The notes under the pieces: generated by a model
The model's database searches: none
What the model was told of the DNA's origin: nothing
The model's input: only the letters and a program-made list of their open reading frames with translations
Translations under genes and position numbers: made by a program
In this document: piece by piece, positions 9,633-20,135 of the stretch
How positions within the stretch are numbered: position 1 is the stretch's first letter
Layout: the number at the start of each line of letters is the position of its first letter
From: Bacteroidales bacterium
GTDB lineage: Bacteria > Bacteroidota > Bacteroidia > Bacteroidales > Marinilabiliaceae
Assembly (NCBI GenBank): GCA_015061285.1
Contig: SUWW01000005.1
Location: 79,072-143,071, forward strand
DNA length: 64,000 nt
Direction: 5' to 3'

Positions 9633-10964
9633 ATGAAACTCTGGGATAAAGGTTACAACGTCGACAAAAAGATAGAGGAATTCACCATTGGCCTCGACAA
9701 TGTACTAGATATAAATCTTGCACCCTACGACGTGCTTGGTACGATGGCGCATATAACAATGCTCGAAACTATTAATCTGCTTACGAAAGATGAGCTAAAT
9801 GTGCTTCTGGCAGAGTTGAAGAATATTTACAAGCAAGCCGAAGAAGGTAAGTTTGTTATTGAGGAAGGCATAGAAGACGTTCATTCGCAAGTGGAGTTAA
9901 TGCTTACACGTAAACTTGGAGATATAGGTAAAAAAGTTCATAGTGGACGCTCTCGCAATGACCAAGTTTTGCTCGATTTGAAACTTTTCGCTCGTGCCGA
10001 AGTGGAGAAAATAGCTATAAAAGTGCAGAAGCTTTTTGCCGAACTTCAACGCAAAAGTGAGCAATACAAGGACGTTCTTATTCCTGGTTATACGCATTTG
10101 CAAGTAGCAATGCCATCTTCGTTTGGCTTGTGGTTTGGCGCTTATGCCGAAAGCCTCTGCGACGATATGGTTATGCTCAATGCTGCGTGGGAGGTTAGTA
10201 ACCAGAATCCGCTTGGTGCAGCAGCTGGCTATGGATCTTCGTTCCCGCTCAATAGAACATTGACTACCAAGCTACTTGGCTTTGCCGATTTGAACTATAA
10301 TGTTGTTTATGCTCAAATGGGCCGTGGAAAAACCGAACGTATAATAGGTTTTGCGCTTGCTTCTCTTGGTGAAACAATTGGCCGTTTGGCTATGGATGCA
10401 TGTCTGTACAACAGTCAAAATTTTGGTTTCGTTCATCTGCCCAAGACGATGACTACAGGCTCAAGCATCATGCCCCACAAAAAGAATCCTGATGTGTTTG
10501 AACTTATTCGCGCTCATTGTAATAAAATTCAAGGCGTACCCAATACTATTCGTCTGATTACTGGTAACTTACCTTCTGGTTATTTTCGCGACATGCAGAT
10601 TATAAAAGAGGTTTTCGTGCCTGTTTTTGCCGAAATGAACGACATCCTTGATATTACTGCTTATGCCATTGAAAATATGGAAGTTGAGCGCGATGTGATG
10701 AATGATCCTAAATATAAACTCGCATTTAGTGTTGAGGAGGTTAACAGATTAGCCTCCGAAGGCGTTCCTTTCCGCGATGCCTACAAGCAAGTTGGTATGG
10801 CGATCGAGCGAGGCGAGTTCGATTTTCATGGCGAACTTCATCATACGCACGAAGGCTCTATTGGTAATCTCTGTAATGATAAAATTGCCGAAAAAATGCA
10901 ACGTGTTGTAGATCGTTTCTCGTTTGAGCAAGTTCATGCGGCAATAAATAACTTGTTGAAGTAG
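9633..10964 (+). CDS. argH: Argininosuccinate lyase
   Basis: 443 residues of the fumarase/aspartase superfamily. It splits argininosuccinate to arginine and fumarate. The superfamily signature GSSIMPHKKNPD lies at 276-287, and HSGRSRNDQ at 103-111 is the substrate-binding loop. The length is close to the usual ArgH. It starts 21 nt after argE. argG (argininosuccinate synthase), argC and argD are not in the window, so the cluster is a partial one. Confidence 0.94.
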   Translation: MKLWDKGYNVDKKIEEFTIGLDNVLDINLAPYDVLGTMAHITMLETINLLTKDELNVLLAELKNIYKQAEEGKFVIEEGIEDVHSQVELMLTRKLGDIGKKVHSGRSRNDQVLLDLKLFARAEVEKIAIKVQKLFAELQRKSEQYKDVLIPGYTHLQVAMPSSFGLWFGAYAESLCDDMVMLNAAWEVSNQNPLGAAAGYGSSFPLNRTLTTKLLGFADLNYNVVYAQMGRGKTERIIGFALASLGETIGRLAMDACLYNSQNFGFVHLPKTMTTGSSIMPHKKNPDVFELIRAHCNKIQGVPNTIRLITGNLPSGYFRDMQIIKEVFVPVFAEMNDILDITAYAIENMEVERDVMNDPKYKLAFSVEEVNRLASEGVPFRDAYKQVGMAIERGEFDFHGELHHTHEGSIGNLCNDKIAEKMQRVVDRFSFEQVHAAINNLLK

Positions 10965-10974
10965 TTATATATAT

Positions 10975-11517
10975 ATGTATTCATACCAATATCCTCGACC
11001 TGCAGTTACTACCGATTGCCTAATTTTCGGCTTCGATAGCAATAAGCAAATGCATCTCTTGCTTGTAGAGCGCGCCAACGAACCATTCCGTGGCAAATGG
11101 GCTTTTCCTGGAGGTTTTTTAGATATGGACGAAACCGCGGAAACATGTGCAAAGCGCGAGTTGTATGAAGAGACAGGCTTAACTAATGTTGACATTAGTC
11201 AGTTGGGTGCATTTTCTGCTGTTAATCGTGATCCGCGTGCACGTACTATAACTATTGCATATATATCCATAGTTGATATGGATAAATGTAACCCAATTGC
11301 AGGCGACGATGCCGCTAAGGCCGAATGGTTTCCAATTACGCAATTGCCACCTCTGGCCTTCGATCATAACGAAATATTGAAAGTTGCATATTCAAAACTC
11401 AGAACCTTAATTGACGCCAATTATAGCTATGTATGCCAAACAGAGCCACTCACTACTGATGAAGTTGCTCAACTGTATACTAAGAAGACTTGCATAGTTA
11501 ATAATTGTTATAATTGA
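10975..11517 (+). CDS. Nudix hydrolase
   Basis: 180 residues. A complete Nudix box lies at 47-69 (GFLDMDETAETCAKRELYEE followed by TGL): G-x5-E-x7-RE-x2-EE-x-G-L, which binds metal and hydrolyses nucleoside diphosphates linked to another group. The N-terminal TTDCLIFGFD and LLVERANEPFRGKWAFPGG resemble ADP-ribose pyrophosphatase-type or NrtR-like Nudix domains. There is no clear C-terminal winged helix, so an enzyme is preferred over a regulator. It begins 10 nt after argH and is probably the last gene of that transcript. The substrate cannot be told from the sequence. Confidence 0.85.
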   Translation: MYSYQYPRPAVTTDCLIFGFDSNKQMHLLLVERANEPFRGKWAFPGGFLDMDETAETCAKRELYEETGLTNVDISQLGAFSAVNRDPRARTITIAYISIVDMDKCNPIAGDDAAKAEWFPITQLPPLAFDHNEILKVAYSKLRTLIDANYSYVCQTEPLTTDEVAQLYTKKTCIVNNCYN

Positions 11518-11561
11518 TGGTTGTTGCTAACAAATAATTCGATTGGCTAAAAAACGAATAA

Positions 11562-13025
<1,464 letters not shown>

Positions 13026-13337
13026 TCAGCCCTTTTTTAATTTGGAAGTTGATAATTTGTGTGTGTTCCCCCGCTGAAGTGATTTCGGCGGGGTTTTTTA
13101 TTTGTTGAAAAATCGTTGAAATCGCGTTGATAAAATGTTCATAAGAACAAAACTGTTGATAACCTCATTTTTATAAGCATAACTACACTCATTTTTAGGG
13201 AGATAAGAATTTTAGGAAGCGAGTTGGATTTTGTGAGTATGAATATTATGGTGAAAAAATTAGTATAAAAAGATTACTTTCGCGTAAATTTTTTTGTAAC
13301 GGCAACGTACCAAAGTTGTCAAAAAGAAGAAAAGACA
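13026..13337. other. Intergenic region between ahcY and parA
   Basis: 312 nt without a gene. It holds the ahcY terminator at its left end. The rest is AT-rich, with a possible TACTTTCG -7 element at 13275-13282 that would serve parA. No parS-like CACGTG palindrome, tRNA or conserved RNA structure was recognised. Confidence 0.6.
13069..13099 (+). terminator. Intrinsic terminator of ahcY
   Basis: CCCCGCTGAA (13069-13078) pairs with TTCGGCGGGG (13084-13093), with one U-G pair, and is followed by T6. A strong GC-rich hairpin 43 nt after the ahcY stop. Confidence 0.9.
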
Positions 13338-14117
13338 ATGACCAAAGTTATAGCAATAGCAAATCAAAAAGGTGGAGTAGGCAAAACTACAACAGCGATC
13401 AATTTAGCTGCGAGTTTGGCTGTGCTTGAGAAAAAAGTGCTTGTAATAGATGCTGATGCGCAAGCAAATACGACATCGGGTTTGGGTTTTGATTTACGCG
13501 AGGAGCGCCCAACCATATATGAATGCATGGTTGATGGAATAGACCCAAATGAGGCTGTGCTTAAGTGTGAAGAGATAGAGAATCTGTACGTTTTGCCTTC
13601 GCATATAGATCTTGTGGGTGCAGAGGTGCAGATGATGAATATGACTGATCGTGAGAAAATTATGAAGCGAATGATTAGTCGTCTCGATAACAAATATGAC
13701 TATGTGCTCATTGATTGTAGCCCTTCACTTGGATTGATTACCGTGAATGCGCTCACAGTGTCAAACTCTGTTATAGTGCCAGTTCAGTGTGAGTATTTCG
13801 CACTTGAAGGATTAGGTAAATTGCTCAATACCATACGTTTGATACAAAAACGCTTGAATCCGGAACTTGAAATAGAAGGATTCTTGCTTACTATGTATGA
13901 TCAACGTACATCATTGTCGAACCAAGTGTTGGAAGAGGTGAAGAAAAATTTCCAAGACATGGTGTTCAAAACCCTAATTACGCGTAATGTGCGTTTGAGT
14001 GAAGCTCCAAGTCATGGTCAAGCTGCAATTTTGTATGATGCTGCATCAAAAGGTGCGCAAAACTATTTGAGCTTAGCAAAAGAATTATTGGAAAAGAATT
14101 CAAAATCAGCAAAATAG
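13338..14117 (+). CDS. parA: ParA/Soj chromosome-partitioning ATPase
   Basis: 259 residues. The deviant Walker A motif KGGVGKTT lies at 11-18 with the signature lysine. VLVIDADAQANTT (A' motif) and YDYVLIDCSPSLG (Walker B) follow. Soj-type ParA lacks an N-terminal HTH, as here, and moves origin-bound ParB complexes. It is followed one nucleotide later by parB. The pair is chromosomal in context because it sits among envelope genes rather than replication or mobility genes. Confidence 0.94.
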   Translation: MTKVIAIANQKGGVGKTTTAINLAASLAVLEKKVLVIDADAQANTTSGLGFDLREERPTIYECMVDGIDPNEAVLKCEEIENLYVLPSHIDLVGAEVQMMNMTDREKIMKRMISRLDNKYDYVLIDCSPSLGLITVNALTVSNSVIVPVQCEYFALEGLGKLLNTIRLIQKRLNPELEIEGFLLTMYDQRTSLSNQVLEEVKKNFQDMVFKTLITRNVRLSEAPSHGQAAILYDAASKGAQNYLSLAKELLEKNSKSAK

Positions 14118-14118
14118 A

Positions 14119-15021
14119 ATGTCGAAAAAATTTGGTATGGGTCGAGGCATGGCTGAGATCCTTGGAGAAAATACCATAGAGGTTACAAAAGAAGAAGCGC
14201 AAAAAGAAAAGACCGATATTGAAATTAGTCTGATTGATGCGAACCCTTGGCAGCCGCGAACTGAGTTTGAAGATGACAAACTCGAGGAATTGTCGGCATC
14301 TATCAAAGCTAATGGCATTATTCAGCCTCTTGTGCTGCGTCACAAAGGAGAAAGGTATCAGATAATAGCAGGTGAACGAAGATTTCGTGCTGCGCAAAAG
14401 GCCGGATTGACCACTGTTCCTGCTGTCATTCGTGATATCGACGACAGCAAAATGCTTGAGGTGGCGTTGATTGAGAATATTCAGCGTGCCGATCTGAATC
14501 CGATAGAAGAAGCTATTAGCTATCAACGCCTTATAGAAGAGTGTAAGGTTACGCAAGAAGAAATGGCTAACAGAGTGGGTAAAAATCGCTCAACAATTAC
14601 CAACTTTTTGCGTTTGCTAAAATTGCCTAAGGAGATTCAGGAAGGTTTGCGTAGGCGTGATATATCTATGGGCCATGCTCGTGCTCTCATTGGCATCGAC
14701 GATGAGGCAACACAGACTATGCTCTATCAGCAAACTGTAGAGTATGGTTATTCGGTGCGTCGTGTCGAAGAGCTCGTTAACGAATATAAAGAGCGTGCCG
14801 AAGAGGATCCTCAAAACAGCGAGAAGGAGGATGACAATACCGAGAACAAGAAAAAATCGTCATTGTCGAATGAATATGTGGCTCTAAAAAATCAACTTTC
14901 AGAAAAATTGGGAGCTAAAGTAAAATTTCAGAGAGCCGAGAGTGGTAAAGGAAAAATTACAATACCTTTCACCTCTGATGCCGATTTGGAACGAATAATA
15001 TCATTTTTTGATAAAATATAA
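14119..15021 (+). CDS. parB: ParB/Spo0J chromosome-partitioning protein
   Basis: 300 residues. The CTP-binding/arginine-rich region is clear: ANPWQPR (41-47), IIAGERRFRAAQ (82-93) and ENIQRADLNPIEEA (119-132). A helix-turn-helix for parS binding follows at about 143-165 (VTQEEMANRVGKNRSTITNF). A charged linker (EEDPQNSEKEDDNTENKKKS) leads to the C-terminal dimerisation segment. It acts as a CTP-dependent clamp that loads at parS and recruits SMC. No parS site is visible next to the operon. Confidence 0.94.
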   Translation: MSKKFGMGRGMAEILGENTIEVTKEEAQKEKTDIEISLIDANPWQPRTEFEDDKLEELSASIKANGIIQPLVLRHKGERYQIIAGERRFRAAQKAGLTTVPAVIRDIDDSKMLEVALIENIQRADLNPIEEAISYQRLIEECKVTQEEMANRVGKNRSTITNFLRLLKLPKEIQEGLRRRDISMGHARALIGIDDEATQTMLYQQTVEYGYSVRRVEELVNEYKERAEEDPQNSEKEDDNTENKKKSSLSNEYVALKNQLSEKLGAKVKFQRAESGKGKITIPFTSDADLERIISFFDKI

Positions 15022-15028
15022 AGAAGAA

Positions 15029-15736
15029 TTGAAAACCCTTCGGCTTATCCTTATTTTGCTGATAACATGTGTGTGTGCACAAGCTCAAGACACAACGGTG
15101 GTGGCGCCGTCCGATACTTTGAAGCTTGTTGAAGCTCAGACGGTAAAAGAGGTGGCTAAGCCAGCCGTTGGAATCGATACCTTGTTGATACAAGAAGTGG
15201 ACGGAGTTAAGTATGTTCGTTCGCTCAATATCAACCAGATGCGTCATTCGCCACATACAGCGACGATGTATGCTGCTATATTGCCCGGTTTGGGTCAGAT
15301 ATATAATCATAAATATTGGAAATTGCCATTCTTATATGGCGGTGTGGCTGCTCTATGCTATGCTATACATTTCAACAGTAAGTATTATGATATATATCAC
15401 GACGCTTACCGCGACTTTGTTATACGAGATCCCAACAATAAGAGCTACGAACAAATTATCGCACGTACAAATTTGACAGTTGAGCAGGTAGAGACTACCT
15501 ATCAGTCGTGGTTTACTTCGGCGCTAAAGAGCAAGAAAGATTACTATCGTCGTTATCGCGATTTGAGCTATTTCGGTATGGTAGGTTTGTATATCGTACA
15601 GATTATCGATGCTTGTGTAGATGCTCATTTCTACGATTTCAATGTCAACGATGACCTTTCGTATCGCATAGAGCCGATGGTGACCGAAGGCTATGGAAGT
15701 CCTGTTGTTGGAGCTTCATTGGTAATACAATTTTGA
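15029..15736 (+). CDS. DUF5683-family secreted/membrane protein
   Basis: About 235 residues if translation starts at the TTG at 15029, which directly gives a signal peptide (KTLRLILILLITCVCAQAQ). A TTG at 15008 would overlap parB and add seven charged residues. The conserved core is HSPHTATMYAAILPGLGQIY, NHKYWKLPFLYGG and NSKYYDIYHDAYRDF, characteristic of DUF5683 proteins encoded beside parAB in Bacteroidota. Two short hydrophobic segments suggest membrane association. The function is unknown; the fixed position after parB suggests an envelope role linked to growth or division. Confidence 0.8.
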   Translation: MKTLRLILILLITCVCAQAQDTTVVAPSDTLKLVEAQTVKEVAKPAVGIDTLLIQEVDGVKYVRSLNINQMRHSPHTATMYAAILPGLGQIYNHKYWKLPFLYGGVAALCYAIHFNSKYYDIYHDAYRDFVIRDPNNKSYEQIIARTNLTVEQVETTYQSWFTSALKSKKDYYRRYRDLSYFGMVGLYIVQIIDACVDAHFYDFNVNDDLSYRIEPMVTEGYGSPVVGASLVIQF

Positions 15737-15753
15737 ACCAAAATTCTGATATT

Positions 15754-16188
15754 ATGGAGATAAAAGATTATCGAGACTTGAAAAGATTGGTTGTTGAATG
15801 GCGCATACAATATGGCCTCAACCAAGGGAAAATTGCAGAGAAACTTGGAATTGGAATAAGCCATTTCTCTTCGGTCTTAAGTGGTAAACAGACATTCTCT
15901 AAGGGCTTGGCTGCTCGCGCTATATTGCTCGATGAACAGTTACGCGCCGAGAATAACAAATCAAAACGTGAAGTAACGTATACAGGAGATAGTGTACAAA
16001 ATTCTGTTGCTCAAGTGTCAGCTCCTCAAGTTGATGTTAGTGAACAAACAACAGCATTTTTGAATGCCATTGCCAAATCGAATGAGCGTATCGACAAATT
16101 GACTATTGCAGTTACTCAACTTATAGCTCAAGTAGCAGAAGATCAAAAACGCATTGATGCGTTGATAAAATTGTTGGTAAATAGATAA
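15754..16188 (+). CDS. Small XRE-like helix-turn-helix protein with C-terminal coiled coil
   Basis: 144 residues from the ATG at 15754; a TTG seven codons upstream overlaps the previous stop and is less likely. Residues about 5-60 form an XRE-type HTH (NQGKIAEKLGIGISHFSSVL, SGKQTFSKGLA). A polar linker leads to a predicted C-terminal helix (NERIDKLTIAVTQLIAQVAE, DQKRIDALIKLLVNR) with heptad spacing, likely oligomerising. It lies between DUF5683 and mpl with 12-17 nt gaps, so it is inside the operon. It could be a regulator or a DNA-binding structural protein. No target is visible. Confidence 0.7.
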   Translation: MEIKDYRDLKRLVVEWRIQYGLNQGKIAEKLGIGISHFSSVLSGKQTFSKGLAARAILLDEQLRAENNKSKREVTYTGDSVQNSVAQVSAPQVDVSEQTTAFLNAIAKSNERIDKLTIAVTQLIAQVAEDQKRIDALIKLLVNR

Positions 16189-16200
16189 TAATCAATACGT

Positions 16201-17562
16201 ATGCGCGTACATTTCATAGCTATAGGTGGTAGTGTAATGCATAATTTGGCACTTGCGTTGCACGCCAAAGGTTTTCAAGTGAGCGGTTCGGACGATGAGT
16301 TTTTTGAACCTTCGAAATCGCGACTTGCTGCAGCTGGACTATTGCCTAAAGAAACAGGGTGGCATGCCGACAGAATAACACCAGACCTTGACGCGGTGAT
16401 TCTCGGAATGCACGCTATGAGTGACAACCCTGAACTTGTACGTGCTAAAGAGCTTGGCTTGAAAGTCTATTCGTTTCCAGAATATCTATATGAGCAGACG
16501 CGAGACAAACGTAGAATCGTAGTTGGTGGTAGTCATGGTAAGACGACTACAACGTCGATGATAATGTATGTGCTACGTAAGCTTGGCCGCGATTTCGATT
16601 ACATGGTAGGCGCGCAGATTGAAGGTTTCGACACAATGGTGCGCCTCACCAAAGATGCTCCTATAGCCGTATTTGAAGGCGATGAATATTTATCGTCGAC
16701 TCTCGACAAGACATCAAAATTCTTGCGATATAAGCCAAATATCGCAATTGTTACTGGTATAGCGTGGGATCATATAAATGTATTCCCTACGTTTGATGGC
16801 TATGTGGATACGTTTCGCAAGTTTGCCAAATCGATAGAGCCCAATGGCAAGTATATATATTTTGCCGAAGACGAAAATCTCAAATCGATAGGTAGCGAAC
16901 TGCGTGCAGATATTGCGATAGAGCCATACCGAGGACTTAAATACACGATTGAAGATGGTAGAGTAGTGGTAGAAGAAGGTGGCAAGCGTTACGTGATGAG
17001 TGTGTTTGGTAAACATAATATGCAAAACATGAATGCTGCAATGCTTGCGTGTGAAGCTGTTGGCATAAGTCGCGACGAATTTCTTACTGCCATAAGTACG
17101 TTCAGTGGTGCTGCCAAACGTCTTCAAACGCTATGTGAGACATCAAAAGCTATCGCTTTTCTGGATTTTGCCCATTCACCATCTAAACTCAAAGCCACAA
17201 CAAATGCTGTGCGCGAACGATTCCCTAATAGGAAAATAGTGGCAGTTATGGAATTGCATACCTTCAGCAGTCTCAACAAAGAATTCTTGCCACAATATGC
17301 ACACTCGATGGACGCTGCCGATGAAGCTATAGTCTACTTCAATCCGAAAGAAATTGAGCACAAGCGCCTACAGCCAATTGCGACTGAAGATGTGGCTCGT
17401 GCGTTTGGAAAAGATAGACTCAGCGTATATACCGATACTGAGCAAATGGTAGCTCACTTGCGTTCGTTCGACTACACGAATGCAGTATTGCTCATAATGA
17501 CCTCGGGAAATTTTTCGGGGCTCGATTTGAGAGAATTGGCGAAATCGTTGATAAATAAATGA
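16201..17562 (+). CDS. mpl: Murein peptide ligase (UDP-N-acetylmuramate:tripeptide ligase, Mpl)
   Basis: 453 residues of the Mur ligase family. The N-terminal Rossmann domain starts MRVHFIAIGGSVMHNLALAL, as in Mpl and MurC. The ATP loop is GGSHGKTTTTSM at about 107-118, then VFEGDEYLSSTLDK and VTGIAWDHINVFP. Mpl reattaches recycled L-Ala-gamma-D-Glu-meso-DAP to UDP-MurNAc. MurC is the close relative, but the DEYLSS motif and lack of a mur/fts cluster favour Mpl. It overlaps nadK by ATGA (17559-17562). Confidence 0.87.
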   Translation: MRVHFIAIGGSVMHNLALALHAKGFQVSGSDDEFFEPSKSRLAAAGLLPKETGWHADRITPDLDAVILGMHAMSDNPELVRAKELGLKVYSFPEYLYEQTRDKRRIVVGGSHGKTTTTSMIMYVLRKLGRDFDYMVGAQIEGFDTMVRLTKDAPIAVFEGDEYLSSTLDKTSKFLRYKPNIAIVTGIAWDHINVFPTFDGYVDTFRKFAKSIEPNGKYIYFAEDENLKSIGSELRADIAIEPYRGLKYTIEDGRVVVEEGGKRYVMSVFGKHNMQNMNAAMLACEAVGISRDEFLTAISTFSGAAKRLQTLCETSKAIAFLDFAHSPSKLKATTNAVRERFPNRKIVAVMELHTFSSLNKEFLPQYAHSMDAADEAIVYFNPKEIEHKRLQPIATEDVARAFGKDRLSVYTDTEQMVAHLRSFDYTNAVLLIMTSGNFSGLDLRELAKSLINK

Positions 17563-18446
17563 CCAAAAAGCAATCGATATTATTGTTCGGGAAGAATATT
17601 GAGCCCGAAACCATCGAAATATACGCAACTATAGCCCAGCAAGTGTTGGCTCGCGATTGCGATGTGCTTGTTTTGCCCGAATTGTTCGCCATACTTAGTC
17701 AGCACGAAAGTTTCTCTTCTATACGCATAACACGATTCGACGGACAACCCGCAGTAAGTGGTGCTGTAGCGATGCTTTGTGTAGGAGGCGATGGCACCTT
17801 CTTGGAAGCTGCGCGTATGACGCTTGGCACCGATATTCCATTGATGGGTATAAATAGAGGACGTCTTGGATTTCTTGCCGATGTGGCGCCAGAGCAAATA
17901 TCCGAAGCCTTGGATATGCTCTTTTCTGGACGCTTCCGTTTGGCTACACTCGATGTACTTTCGTTATATGTAAACGATTCGCGCGAGTCAGTCGATTATG
18001 CAGTGAACGAGTTCGCTGTGACCAAGTGCGACAATGCCTCAATGCTTACAATACATGCATACGTAGATGGAGAATTTCTCACTACATATTGGGCTGACGG
18101 CTTGATAGTGGCCACGGCTGCAGGATCGACAGCCTATTCACTTTCTGTTGGGGGACCTATCGTAAGTCCGCAAGCTGCAAATCTTGTAATTACGCCAGTG
18201 GCACCGCACAATTTGAGTTTGCGACCATTGGTATTACCAAGCAGTTCGGTAATACAATTGCGAGTTGAAGGACGTGGAACCAGCATTTTGACATCGCTTG
18301 ATGGGCGTAATCATATTATGGATAGTGGCTGCCAACTACGAATAGCCAAGACACCAATGGGCGTGAAAGTAGTTCAGTTGACCAATCACTCATTTTTTGC
18401 TGCCTTGCGCGAAAAATTGAAGTGGGGTGCTGATGCGCGCAACTAA
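17559..18446 (+). CDS. nadK: NAD kinase
   Basis: 295 residues. ATP-dependent phosphorylation of NAD to NADP in the cytosol. The diagnostic GGDGT is at 76-80 (LCVGGDGTFLEAARM). MGINRGRLGFLAD, the substrate motif YAVNEFAVTKCD and WADGLIVATAAGSTAYSLS follow in the family order. The start overlaps the mpl stop by 4 nt, so the two are translationally coupled. The 121-nt gap that follows may contain the promoter for the DUF6089-uppS-bamA run. Confidence 0.95.
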   Translation: MTKKQSILLFGKNIEPETIEIYATIAQQVLARDCDVLVLPELFAILSQHESFSSIRITRFDGQPAVSGAVAMLCVGGDGTFLEAARMTLGTDIPLMGINRGRLGFLADVAPEQISEALDMLFSGRFRLATLDVLSLYVNDSRESVDYAVNEFAVTKCDNASMLTIHAYVDGEFLTTYWADGLIVATAAGSTAYSLSVGGPIVSPQAANLVITPVAPHNLSLRPLVLPSSSVIQLRVEGRGTSILTSLDGRNHIMDSGCQLRIAKTPMGVKVVQLTNHSFFAALREKLKWGADARN

Positions 18447-18567
18447 ATTTGGTTGAGAAAAAACGTAAATAGCTTGAAATAAAAACTCTAAAAACAAATA
18501 AATCTCCCTACTTCGCACTAAAAAAACAAAGTGTGCGTTGTATGCTTTGTAACTTATAATCTAATCA

Positions 18568-19362
18568 ATGAACCAAAATAGCTTCGTCGTAGCGATAATA
18601 ATGATTTTAGCTGTGATGCAAACGAGCATAGTGGTAGCTCAAGATAAACTTGAGCTTGGCTTGTTTGGAGGTGTGAGCTATTATATGGGCGATTTGAATC
18701 CATCGCAACAATTTCTGAAACCGCGTCCCGCAATTGGATTTGTTGGCCGTTATTGCATATCGGATCGTACGGCAATAAAACTCAATGTCATTGGTGGCGG
18801 CATAGCAGGAGAGTATCCAGGTCGTGGTGATATATATAAAAATCATGATGGTGTAACTACGCTGCAGGTAGATGCAAATGGGAATAGTGTAACCACCGTA
18901 GATGGTAAGTATAAATTTGAGCGAACGATAGTAGACATTGGATTGATGGGCGAATTCAACTTTATGAGTTTCGACCACCAGTTTCTCAAAAAACAGTCGC
19001 GATTCACACCATATATAACAATAGGATTGGCAGCTACATCATATAAACGATATGATGATAGTGATGATGATGGGCATATGGTTTTTGTACTATCTTTGCC
19101 GTTCGGTGCTGGAGTAAAGTATAAGATAAATCAGTGGCTTAGGATAGGCGCAGAATGGACGTTGCGTAAGACATTCGTCGACGATTTGGATTATGTAGGC
19201 GATAGCGAAGGCAAGGTCGATGCGTCGGATCCTTATGGGTTTAATTATACTACGGCTACACATAACAATGATTGGTATTCGTTCTGTGGCGTCACTGTTA
19301 CGTTTAGTATGTGGCCGCGACGCTTGGAATGTAACGATGGAATGAAGAGCTTCAACCACTAA
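18568..19362 (+). CDS. DUF6089-type outer-membrane beta-barrel protein
   Basis: 264 residues with a signal peptide (start MNQNSFVVAIIMILAVMQTS, cleavage near VVAQ). The mature part begins ELGLFGGVSYYMGDLNPSQQ, typical of DUF6089 proteins encoded beside uppS and bamA in Bacteroidota. It shows alternating amphipathic strands and ends in an aromatic-rich SFCGVTVTFSMWPRR. A small surface barrel is predicted. The position directly upstream of uppS-bamA suggests a link to outer-membrane biogenesis, but no activity is known to me. Confidence 0.78.
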   Translation: MNQNSFVVAIIMILAVMQTSIVVAQDKLELGLFGGVSYYMGDLNPSQQFLKPRPAIGFVGRYCISDRTAIKLNVIGGGIAGEYPGRGDIYKNHDGVTTLQVDANGNSVTTVDGKYKFERTIVDIGLMGEFNFMSFDHQFLKKQSRFTPYITIGLAATSYKRYDDSDDDGHMVFVLSLPFGAGVKYKINQWLRIGAEWTLRKTFVDDLDYVGDSEGKVDASDPYGFNYTTATHNNDWYSFCGVTVTFSMWPRRLECNDGMKSFNH

Positions 19363-19380
19363 AAGTGATATAAATTATAG

Positions 19381-20121
19381 ATGTCAGTAAAAGACGAAAT
19401 AATAAAGGAAAAATTGCCGCGCCACGTAGCCATAATTATGGATGGTAATGGGCGTTGGGCCAAGAGCAAAGGCAGCGAGCGCTTGTTTGGTCACAAGCGC
19501 GGAGTTAATGCTGTTCGTCAGGTAACAGAAGCAGCGGTGGAGTTGGGTATAGAGTATCTGACGCTGTATGCATTTTCGACAGAGAATTGGAATCGTCCGA
19601 AGTTAGAGATTGATGGCTTGATGTTGCTATTGATGACCTCGCTCGAATCGGAACTCAAGACATTTATAAATAACGACGTGCGCTTGCGCGTTATAGGTAA
19701 CGACAAGTTGCCTAAAGAGGTGCAAAAACGTCTCAAATCGGTGGAAGAAAAAACGGCACATTGCAAACGTCTGACGCTTGTTTTGGCTCTTAGCTATAGC
19801 TCGCGTTGGGAGATAACTAACTGCGTTAGAGAAGTAGCGCAGAAAGTGTCGGAAGGAAAACTCAATGTGGCCGACATCAATGAAAATATTGTTTCCGAAA
19901 ATATGGCTACGGCATTCATGCCCGACCCCGAATTGCTTATACGTACGAGTGGTGAACAGCGCATAAGCAACTTCTTGTTGTGGCAAATAGCTTATACAGA
20001 GTTGTATTTTACACAAACTCTGTGGCCAGACTTTGGTAAAGAGGACTTCTATAAAGCACTTGTCGACTATCAAGGACGCGAGAGGCGGTTTGGCAAGACG
20101 AGTGAACAAATCAACAATTAA
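19381..20121 (+). CDS. uppS: Isoprenyl transferase (undecaprenyl diphosphate synthase)
   Basis: 246 residues of the cis-prenyltransferase family. It makes the C55 lipid carrier used for peptidoglycan and O-antigen. The catalytic N-terminal motif is IIMDGNGRWAKSKG (Asp21), followed by TLYAFSTENWNRP and the C-terminal PDPELLIRTSGEQRISNFLL, then WQIAYTELYFT. Length and order match the family. It starts 18 nt after the DUF6089 gene and lies 14 nt before bamA. Confidence 0.96.
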   Translation: MSVKDEIIKEKLPRHVAIIMDGNGRWAKSKGSERLFGHKRGVNAVRQVTEAAVELGIEYLTLYAFSTENWNRPKLEIDGLMLLLMTSLESELKTFINNDVRLRVIGNDKLPKEVQKRLKSVEEKTAHCKRLTLVLALSYSSRWEITNCVREVAQKVSEGKLNVADINENIVSENMATAFMPDPELLIRTSGEQRISNFLLWQIAYTELYFTQTLWPDFGKEDFYKALVDYQGRERRFGKTSEQINN

Positions 20122-20135
20122 CGAAAACAACCCAG

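Noticed and set aside
13026-13337. Possible parS site near parAB
   Set aside because: No CACGTG-centred 16-bp palindrome resembling parS was seen here or inside the two genes.
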